Below the pieces are notes generated by a model that saw only the letters and a program-made list of their open reading frames with translations, searched no databases and was not told the DNA's origin. Position numbers and translations under genes: made by a program. This document shows positions 1-7,700 of a stretch of 64,000 nt of DNA, piece by piece. The number at the start of each line of letters is the position of its first letter. The stretch's first letter is position 1. Origin of the DNA: Synchiropus splendidus (lineage: Eukaryota > Chordata > Actinopteri > Syngnathiformes > Callionymidae); NCBI RefSeq assembly GCF_027744825.2, contig NW_026527055.1, positions 1,054,001-1,118,000 of the forward strand, given 5' to 3'.

Positions 1-319
1 CTTGACCTTACAATGCTACACCTCTTACCGTAGTCTCTTTACTTAACTTCGTTTAGGGACTCATGATCGGATCCTAAATCCATTCCTTTCAAATAACATT
101 TTCCCCATAAATGCCTAAAACTACCACCTAATCATTGACACAATAATTCAGGATGGAATAATGCTGCCATGTGAGACACTCATTAAATGTGCAACAGGAG
201 GAAATCAAACAGTAACTCACCTATAACCCAATTGATGGTAGTAGGTAGGAGCCAGTTGATTCTTTAGTAGTCAGGGATCCACGCCGTTGTGCCTTTTCAG
301 TACTTAATTCGTACTCAAT

Positions 320-325
320 TTTATT
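320..325 (-). terminator. Candidate polyadenylation signal AATAAA in the 3' LTR
   Basis: tttatt on the plus strand gives AATAAA on the viral strand, about 700 nt downstream of the LTR TATA box, so R would be about 690 nt. The 5' LTR copy is at 18500-18505. A rival signal, ATTAAA (viral strand, plus coordinates 18149-18154 in the right LTR), lies nearer the end of U5; its left copy is outside the window. Which one is used cannot be told from sequence. Confidence 0.45.
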
Positions 326-487
326 TTGTTTTTTGTCACAAAAATGTTTCTTCAAAAAATTAATAAAAGAATAGTAAAAACAGCAAAGTCAACCAAAAAC
401 AATAAAATCCATAAACTCAAGGGTATTGCCAGACGCTGATACCCAACAATATCAAAAGTACCGCCAGACGCTGGTACTAGTACATAT

Positions 488-848
488 ACTTCAAAAACCA
501 TATAATCAAAAATACTTCAAAAACCGTATAATTAAAAATACTTCAAAACCATATAGTCAAAAATACTTCAAAGACCGTATAATTAAAAATACTTCAAAAC
601 CATATAATCAAAAACACTTCAAAAGCCGTATAATTAAGAATACTTCAAAACCATATAATCAAAAACACTTCAAAAGCCGTATAATTAAGAATACTTCAAA
701 ACCATATAATCAAAAACACTTCAAAAGCCGTATAATTAAAATACTTCAAAAGCCGTATAATTAAAATACTTCAAAACCATATAATCAAAATTACTTCAAA
801 AGCCGTATAATTAAAAATACTTAAATCATATAATCAAAATTACTTCAA
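488..848. repeat. 51-bp tandem repeat, 3' LTR copy
   Basis: The copy of the array at 18668-19028 in the left LTR. I see no difference in copy number or sequence between the two LTRs, which is notable for a tandem repeat because these change length easily. It supports recent integration. Confidence 0.9.
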
Positions 849-1551
849 TAAAAAGGATTAATTCAAAAATAGTAAAAGAGAAATAAAAGATGAGTTGAAA
901 TCAAATGGTCCGAGAGCAAACAGCAAGAGCACCGTCCCAAGATAAGATAAAAACTTACGGCGGACAAACGCGGGCGAAGATCCAAAAAGAGCAAGAACTC
1001 AGGGTCACATCTCCGAGCGCTTATATAGCGACACACGGCTTTGAAGACATACCGACATCCGTTTTCTCACGCCAAGCCAATTAGTCATATCTATAACTTA
1101 TCTTGTTTTTTCTCCAGGTGGCCTTTTGAAGTTCCTCCCTCAAAAGGATACATGTTCGGTGATAGATCATATTAGTGTCAATTGCGTCAGCACTTAGATC
1201 ATTTTTTATACGTCACGGTTGCCCGGTTCATATATAGGTCAATACATCCACTCCATTTTGTCAGCACGTGCGCACAGGTTCAAACTAAGTTCAAGATGGC
1301 CGCTTCAAATGAGCGCGCCTTCAAGGTCATTCTCAGATCCAAGCACACAGCTGTTCGTGAGTTCAAACGCGCATGATCAAACGCATACAGGTTCACTAAA
1401 GTTTGAAACATTAAACAATTAATGATAAAAAATCAAAAACAATATCAAATATTATTTAGCAGGTCCCTTAATGATAAAAAACAGAAACAATATCAAATAT
1501 TATTTGGCAGGTTTTGATTATAATATTTTCGAACTTCCAGTGTATACAACA

Positions 1552-1560
1552 TCCCCCTCC
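1552..1560 (-). other. 3' polypurine tract
   Basis: The viral strand reads GGAGGGGGA immediately before the LTR start TGTTGT. This is the standard position of the primer for plus-strand DNA synthesis and fixes the U3 edge. Confidence 0.93.
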
Positions 1561-1574
1561 GAAAATATCGTCCT

Positions 1575-2753
1575 TCACCATTTGTCCAGTTCGTCAAAGT
1601 CCAGTGGTCCGATTCCTTCGTCGTCATCATTTTGTTGTCTCATCAGGGACTCGAGATCATCCAATTCTCTCAGCATGTTCACGTAGTAGCAGATCCACAT
1701 CAGCGCAGATGCCGATCTTGGCACACCAGGCGACGCAGGGCTGGACGTCAAAGGGGCAGTGTAGTCATTAGGTTCTCCATCACCATCCACAGACGCTGGG
1801 GGAGCTGGAACCTCATATTGGGGAGTGGTGGGTGAATATTCATTTCGTGGGGCTGGAGTCGAGTGGCTTGCAGATTGAGAAGATGTGGGGCTCAGATCAC
1901 TGGAGTCTTCAGTTTGAGGAGAAGGTGTCTGGCGTCTTGGTGATGCAGGGGGTACAGGGTTTAGCATGCTTCCGGGGTTCATCTCCACAGGGCCATCTGT
2001 CCCCGTGTGAGAGTCATTAACGGGGCCTGCTACGAACTGTCCAACATCAGGGAAGACAAAGCTGATGTCCCTCATGTTTAACCCACACAGGTGGCAACTT
2101 CCCAGGATATGGCCATCGTGCTTACAAAGGAGTGGATCTTTAAGGGCTACTAATTCTCCCTTACAATAAGCACAATTTGCTGCGCTGGCATCTCCCTGTT
2201 GATTTGGCTGTTCTTCCTGGCTGTCCTCAACTGCACCACTTTCTGAAGGTGGTGGGGCATTTGGCAGTGGTTCGGGAGAGGACCGCGCTGGCTCAGGGTA
2301 CATCGGTACAGACACGGAGGCCCTCCGACACTTGGGTGCCCTTGGGGCTGGAGTAGCTACCGACTCCGAGCTAGCAGGTGCCTCGTCATTGGACGGGAGA
2401 TTGCTTCTCCCTCCAGAGGCCACCTCTGTGCTACTGGATGTCGCGGCTCTCCTTGCCCAACGTCTCGCCGGGTTTGGTCTCCGGGGGGCGGGCCTCCCGC
2501 GTTGCCGTTTGTACTGTTGGAGCATGGCAGGGCGCTTCCAGTCGCGATTCCCCTCCAACACCGCCATTGCTTCCTCCTTAGCTCCACTCATCACCAGTCG
2601 GGCGAATTTTTCCCAAGTGACTGGTCTTCGCATATGCCATCCATGTGCCGTGGGCACCACTGATCTGCCTTTCAACAACCTTTCGATCCACTCATAGTAA
2701 CCACTAGGACAATATCCTCCTTGGTAATGTTGTGTACCAAACCCCCATGCCAC
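1575..2753 (-). CDS. Putative LTR transactivator, 392 aa
   Basis: Last ORF before the LTR; its stop is 14 bp from the polypurine tract. Seen: a Trp/aromatic N-terminal part (1-75); a basic segment KRQRGRPAPRRPNPARR (82-98) with an RGRP AT-hook core, which would serve DNA binding and nuclear entry; Pro/Ser-rich linkers; a Cys/His cluster CAYC (194-197), C210, H212, H215, C220, H221, C223 that looks like a zinc site; and a C-terminal acidic, hydrophobic-spaced tail (LRELDDLESL 361-370; GPLDFDELDKW 382-392) typical of activation domains. The combination suggests a nuclear transcription activator comparable in role to foamy Tas/Bel1, acting on the LTR. This is inference; no sequence homology to Tas is claimed. 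ATG context GGCATGG. Confidence 0.75.
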   Translation of the reverse strand: MAWGFGTQHYQGGYCPSGYYEWIERLLKGRSVVPTAHGWHMRRPVTWEKFARLVMSGAKEEAMAVLEGNRDWKRPAMLQQYKRQRGRPAPRRPNPARRWARRAATSSSTEVASGGRSNLPSNDEAPASSESVATPAPRAPKCRRASVSVPMYPEPARSSPEPLPNAPPPSESGAVEDSQEEQPNQQGDASAANCAYCKGELVALKDPLLCKHDGHILGSCHLCGLNMRDISFVFPDVGQFVAGPVNDSHTGTDGPVEMNPGSMLNPVPPASPRRQTPSPQTEDSSDLSPTSSQSASHSTPAPRNEYSPTTPQYEVPAPPASVDGDGEPNDYTAPLTSSPASPGVPRSASALMWICYYVNMLRELDDLESLMRQQNDDDEGIGPLDFDELDKW

Positions 2754-3565
2754 AATTCATCATGCTCCCTGTCAACGCACTCCTCCCAGTCCTCATACAC
2801 ACTCACAACATCTTTCTGCCATTGAGTCACCATCAGTAAGTTTGTATCGCAGAGGTAAATCTGCTTTCCGGGAGGTTGGTAGCCTGGCTGAATGTTTCCT
2901 GGCCCCCAAGGTCTGGCTGGGCTAACATTTCCCAAGTCTTCGTTGTATATTTCTCCCACCTGTTCGGTTTTCAGCACCATTCCCTCCATCATATACGGGG
3001 GATGGAATGCTCCGCGTTCAATCCAGGATGTCTGCCCAGGTCCTATTTTACAATGGTACGCCCTAATGGCGTATGTGGTCAATGGGGGCAGCTTATCATC
3101 CCCGGGGAACGTAAACTCCCAGAGTTCAGCACAAACAACTGGGAGCCAATGGTTCAATGGCTCGTTCTCCCGGCACATTACCACAAAACGCGGCCATGCC
3201 TGGAGAATGAACGGGGTCTCCTTTTCGAATGACCACACAACCCGATCCTTTGCTTTGATTTCATGCGGTATCCACAATTTTTGGACCTGCTTTTTATGAT
3301 CTTGGGTAAGTACACCGCGTGACACCTTTGCTGTAAATCTCATGCGGGGCTCACCCCTCCAATATTCAACCATTTTGGTGGAGGGTCCCCAACTAAAAAT
3401 CCTATGTCTTCCTCTGTCTACAGGGCGGACTTTGGTTCCGGGATCAAGGGGCTCCATGATCACATCTAGGGCATACAGGACTCTCGTTTTTTGCGTGTGC
3501 CATGGATCCCATTGATCTGCTTTGTTGTTCCCGTCCGTAATCACAATTGAGCCCTGTAGAAACAT
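2672..3565 (-). CDS. Accessory/regulatory ORF, 297 aa, unknown
   Basis: I do not recognise this protein. It is a soluble-looking, Trp-rich sequence without membrane segments, at the position of bel genes in foamy viruses. Notable stretches are WGPSTKMVEYWRGEPRMRF (about 74-92), a central run of aromatic residues with AELWEFTFPGDDKLPPLTTY (about 146-165) and a Pro/Gly-rich part around 220-235. Right after the ATG the viral strand reads TTTCTACAG|GGC (AG at 3555-3554), which resembles a splice acceptor, so a spliced form could join an upstream exon within codon 4. It overlaps the following ORF by 82 bp in another frame, as bel1 and bel2 overlap in foamy viruses. Function by analogy only. Confidence 0.72.
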   Translation of the reverse strand: MFLQGSIVITDGNNKADQWDPWHTQKTRVLYALDVIMEPLDPGTKVRPVDRGRHRIFSWGPSTKMVEYWRGEPRMRFTAKVSRGVLTQDHKKQVQKLWIPHEIKAKDRVVWSFEKETPFILQAWPRFVVMCRENEPLNHWLPVVCAELWEFTFPGDDKLPPLTTYAIRAYHCKIGPGQTSWIERGAFHPPYMMEGMVLKTEQVGEIYNEDLGNVSPARPWGPGNIQPGYQPPGKQIYLCDTNLLMVTQWQKDVVSVYEDWEECVDREHDELWHGGLVHNITKEDIVLVVTMSGSKGC

Positions 3566-3574
3566 TACAAAATG

Positions 3575-4225
3575 TCAATTCTGAGAAGGTCTACGAATAG
3601 TAGACGCCATCCCAAACAGCCTTATGCTGTTCGAAGTTTTCCATATCTTTATGGGGTAACAAGTCCCCATCAGGTAACCTATATAAAACACAGAGACATA
3701 CAAAGAAGTTCCTCCAGCTAACTTTTTGAACAGAATCCATATCATCAGAATTATCCATTGCGCAGTAAGATTAAGTGCTGCCTTTTTATACCTCCCCAGG
3801 GTTGACCAAATTAATGTCAGTAATAAACCTATGAGTATGAAATATATCGCCGTTCCTGCTATAATGCAATAGGTACACTGAGAACCTATGCAAAACAAAA
3901 GGGCCAATTCGGTGTACAGACTGTCCAGTACGTATACTATGGTGACCGCGGTCGGCCAAAGCCATGGTCTCTGAGGGCTTAAATTTAAACCCGCGCATCC
4001 AATGAGGCTGAACGAGGCATGTAAAGGGGATGCTTTTCTAACGAAAAAGCGAATGCACCCTACTATTAATCCGAGGATGCATCCCAGACAAGTTTTTTGC
4101 TTATGTAATGGAGGAACAAATATTACTTGTAAAATGGACAGTATTGCAAGATCAATAAAATCTGCCCCTACCTGGGGAGGACTCTCGGGGTGATACCCGG
4201 TGGTGTTCGTCTGGTTGCTTGCCAT
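3575..4225 (-). CDS. Multi-pass membrane accessory protein, 216 aa, unknown
   Basis: ATG in good context (AACATGG) at 4225; the ORF ends 9 bp before the next one. The N-terminus carries the sequons NQT and NTT within residues 4-9 and is hydrophilic. Then come hydrophobic stretches at about 22-39, 46-62, 89-112, 118-141, 150-168 and 173-190, giving five to six membrane passes, with a short basic tail (STIRRPSQN). Cysteines cluster at 46-57 and 112-120. Retroviral accessory proteins are seldom multi-pass, so a captured host gene or a viral ion-channel or receptor-modulating protein should be considered; neither is shown. It has no similarity I can recognise. Confidence 0.75.
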   Translation of the reverse strand: MASNQTNTTGYHPESPPQVGADFIDLAILSILQVIFVPPLHKQKTCLGCILGLIVGCIRFFVRKASPLHASFSLIGCAGLNLSPQRPWLWPTAVTIVYVLDSLYTELALLFCIGSQCTYCIIAGTAIYFILIGLLLTLIWSTLGRYKKAALNLTAQWIILMIWILFKKLAGGTSLYVSVFYIGYLMGTCYPIKIWKTSNSIRLFGMASTIRRPSQN

Positions 4226-4236
4226 GTTCAGCGCGA

Positions 4237-4446
4237 CTAAACGTGAGATATTTGCTGCGCTGCTCTTTGCAGGTGCTTGCGGGTGGAGGCGTTACCTTGA
4301 GTCCCCTGTTGATGTAGGCGGAGCGTCAGTGCATCTGCTCCAATACTCGCCCATGTCATCCAGAAGAGAGTCCAAGCTATTGTCTGGTTCCGTGCTGTGT
4401 TTAAACACTTTATGGGCATTTTAATATAATTGTGGGTAAAAGCCAT
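4237..4446 (-). CDS. Small hydrophobic ORF, 69 aa, unknown
   Basis: The ORF starts at ATGGCT right after the env 3' gap and ends 11 bp before the next ORF. Residues about 23-41 (TIAWTLFWMTWASIGADAL) are hydrophobic and Trp-rich and could be a signal peptide or membrane anchor, with a sequon NQT at 20-22 and NAS at 52-54. I recognise no family. Tight spacing to the following ORF argues for real coding, but at this length it could be chance or an upstream exon. Confidence 0.4.
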   Translation of the reverse strand: MAFTHNYIKMPIKCLNTARNQTIAWTLFWMTWASIGADALTLRLHQQGTQGNASTRKHLQRAAQQISHV

Positions 4447-4775
4447 GAAGCGTAGTACATTGCTCTGTGAATTTATATCATTTAGTTCTTATTTTAATCA
4501 ATCCTGAATTGATATCGTAAACTAGTACTTTGGTACTGATTAAGATGTATTAGTAACGTTATACACGGTGTATTGTCCATCCTTCAACACCAGTCCTCTC
4601 TTTAGGAGAACTGGGTAACTTTGAAGTTAAGTAATATTAATATTATTAAAATGATGCCTAACACTCAGGTTAAAATTTTGATTTTCATCCTAAGATTTTC
4701 CTTATTTACTTCCCCCTCAGGCACTTTCGTGTCCGGTACCTTAATACATAAGTGGGATGCCTAACCTGAACTTAG
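4447..4775 (-). other. AT-rich gap between env and the downstream ORFs
   Basis: 329 bp without a convincing ORF. It holds a purine tract GAGGGGGAAG (viral strand, 4718-4709) sharing its core with the 3' polypurine tract, a TATA-like ATATAAAT (4478-4471) and a weak acceptor-like TTCACAG (AG at 4466-4465) just upstream of the next ATG. Foamy viruses have an internal promoter near the end of env driving the transactivator. A comparable promoter here is possible but unproven. Confidence 0.4.
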
Positions 4776-7700
4776 CTAGACCCTTTGTCCATTGACTTTT
4801 TTCCACTTTTCTTGCTTCTTTTTCTTTATTTCTTCTTTGACATCTCGAAGAGCCTTTCTCAAGAACTCTTTCTCTTGTCTTCCTTTTCGTCTTTGGACTG
4901 CACGGCACGGATAGCAGCATACACTATTAAGGCACCGACATAAAGTGACTACTTTAGAGATTACGGCGAGAGCTACGAGGATCGCTAATACAAGCAGTAT
5001 CCATTTTAGGTACCACCATATAAATTCGATAATTTCCCACACAGCTGCCGCTGTATCTACAACTCCCTGTCCTATTCCATACATCATAGCTTCCGACATC
5101 ATTCCAAAAAATCCTAGCCATCCTGCCGTCGGTACTTTCTTCCGAAAGTCACGTACAACATGCCAATAATCGTTTAATTTCTCACAGGCATATGGGTCCT
5201 TGGTTATATTGATCTCAGGGGCACTATATTCCTCATATATGCAGCTTCTCTCTCCTTTTGGAATGTACCAGGGAGATGAATTACTGTATGTCATCTTTGA
5301 TAGGATAATATCATCCAATTCAAAAACATGTGTCTGTGATTTTGCATACACTCTGTCTGTGTTACATAGTTGATCTCGATATGTTTCATATCGATTATAC
5401 ATGAGGAACCCTGGATTTATACTTTCTAAAAGCCCAATCGGAGCAGCCACTTTCGGCCAGTGTGGTATGGCTACATGTATTCCAAGCCGTCCACACATTT
5501 TTTCTCTATTATTCAACAATATACCATGTGTTCCCCACCTAGTAGTAAAATAGGATTCATGCTCTCTTTTCAGTTGCTTGGCTACTTGGGACCCATTAAA
5601 ACATCCAGAACTATTACACGGGATATAACCCCACTGATGTGGGTCACATGGATTGGAGTCGTGACTATAAACTGCCTTAGGCTTCAGGTTAGGTGCTCGG
5701 AAACACCCTTGGTATCCTGTAACGTTTAAACTAAAATACTCGGGGTCTTGGGGTTGCCATCTAAGTTGTGGATATTGAACGCTACTTATAATGGGGAACC
5801 AAGTCTTCTTAAATTCAGTTTTATCAAACACCTGACTCTGTGTTTGTCTTGTATTATTGACCTGAAAGAGGTCTAGCCCTGCTATCAGAAATCTTTCCGT
5901 AGTCATTAGAGTAGTATGGACAAACGGGAATGATGACTGAATTGTTCTTACGTGGCGCCATTCCGGGTGTTGTTTAAAATATTGTTTGACTGTCTTCAGA
6001 TGATCGGGCAACAGAAACATAGCTGTGTACCTTGTAGATATATCTTCAACTTTTCCCTTTTTCTGTCCACTATCTTTTGGCGAGGCCTCTACGAAAAGTG
6101 GTTCCCTTGCGAGATGAGGCCAGGCTCGTATAGATACTTCCCCATTGGAGTCATTCCAGGAGACTTCTTTCCTTTTTAAGAAATTTTGATAATTAGCTAA
6201 TTGATCCTGAAGGGCCATTCCCGGGGTTCTTTTTCCTCCTTTTATTTGAGTAATGTCGCCCCATAATTGGCTTGGGTTAAACAATAACGTTGCTTCTTTA
6301 AGAGCGGCGTACCACGTTCTTTGGTCATCATTTTGGAGTCCCTCCGTAGATGGTTTATTCCATTCAGTAATATTCTCCTGGTATACTGAATCATATCCCC
6401 ATTCTCCTTGCTCAGTCTGTACTTTTACTTCATAGTTTCTAACCTTTCCTCTTAATGTGTTGAGTGGATTCACGGAATCTGGCAATCCTGGGTTTACAAG
6501 GAACCTATGTATCACAGTGGTATTTTTTCCTCCATTGCTAGGAGTTTGTAATTCATCGTACGATACTAGGTGTGCCCATATCAGCATTTCTAAACTTTCT
6601 GTGTCAAACGAATTCCACCCTAATCCTTGTCCCAAAATGAGACCAGCCAACTGTGACCATTCCCATGCCTTAAAGAAAACCGTCGGATCATTTTTAGCTT
6701 TATCGTTCAGACATGTGGGAAGAATAATGTGTTTATGACTATTCAGTTGTTGACCTGTTGGTTGGCCGCTTGGGCAGGATAAATTAACTGGTAGGTCCGA
6801 TGTACAATACTCCATCGCCTCTGCCCAGTCTTTTCCTCTCATAGGATAAAATATCCTATTCTCTGTATTGTTAGGCTTCTCATTAATGAGCTGATATGCG
6901 TATTTGACATGAGTTATGTTTATACCAAGCTTTTGAGATAAACATCTCTTAGCTTCAGTCCACCAAACTGACTGATTATTTCTGACCCAGTTTTTCCAAG
7001 GTTGCTGCGTCATCATAGGGATCGCGAGGCCTATTTGGTCCCTTCGGCACTCACATGGTTCTTTGTGACAGTCATTTCCTTCTTCCATTCCTTTACCATT
7101 AAACTGTTTATTATGGCATAATATACCATCTTCTTGCAATGCCCTTAATTTGTACCACATGACTCTTCTCTGTACCACAGGATATTTCCAAATTTTCCAG
7201 AATTTACTATCTGGATGCTGATCTGCAATGTACTCTTTTCCCGATCCATTAATCTTGTCCCTATGTTGTTCACTCATGGTGGTCAACAGATGCCACCTCC
7301 AATAAACATTACGTAAGCCAGTGTCTCGTGGGCTAGTGTCATACTCATCACTCTTGGGCCCTTTGTTTCTGCAATTTTTCCCTGGTTGACACCTAGGATA
7401 AACCTCCTCTTCCCCGAAATGGGTGTCCGGGGGAGACTTGCCGTCCGACCATGGTTTAGAACCATTTGTCATCAAATAAAGACAATTGTCGAATTGTGTC
7501 TCTTCTGGTATGGAGAGAAAAAACTTAACTTGTTGTTCCTTCTTTCCTTCACTTTTAGCTGAGTTCGCTGCGGTTACAGTGTTAAGAATGGATTCAAGTA
7601 ACACCAGCATGGTTTTTGTCTCTACCTTTTGGAACATTTCTTTAGAACATGTGTACTCCAGCTCTCTTCTAACTCTTCTAGAAACAGGGTCAGCCGAACC

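Larger units (their letters stand above)
1..1551 (-). repeat. 3' LTR (partial, cut by window start)
   Basis: Matches 18181-19733 with two differences that I could see: g/c at 1197 versus 19377, and a short change at about 1231 where the right copy is 2 bp longer. Its viral 5' edge (plus-strand 1551) ends in CA, so the viral strand begins TGTTGT, and it abuts the polypurine tract at 1552-1560. The part equivalent to 17920-18180 lies left of the window. It contains the same TATA box, tandem repeats and polyadenylation signal as the right copy. Confidence 0.97.

Noticed and set aside
426..764. 112-codon plus-strand ORF, repeated at 18606-18944
   Set aside because: It is the translation of the 51-bp tandem repeat in the LTR on the non-viral strand; its amino-acid repeat is simply the DNA repeat, which is a multiple of 3.
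1070..1165. CCHC zinc knuckle in Gag (these are residue numbers of the Gag tail)
   Set aside because: The basic tail contains no cysteine pair or C-x2-C-x4-H-x4-C pattern.
1182..1376. Plus-strand ORFs in LTR U3 (also 19355-19604)
   Set aside because: Antisense to the virus and in the promoter region; the start differs between the two LTRs because of the small indel. No coding features.
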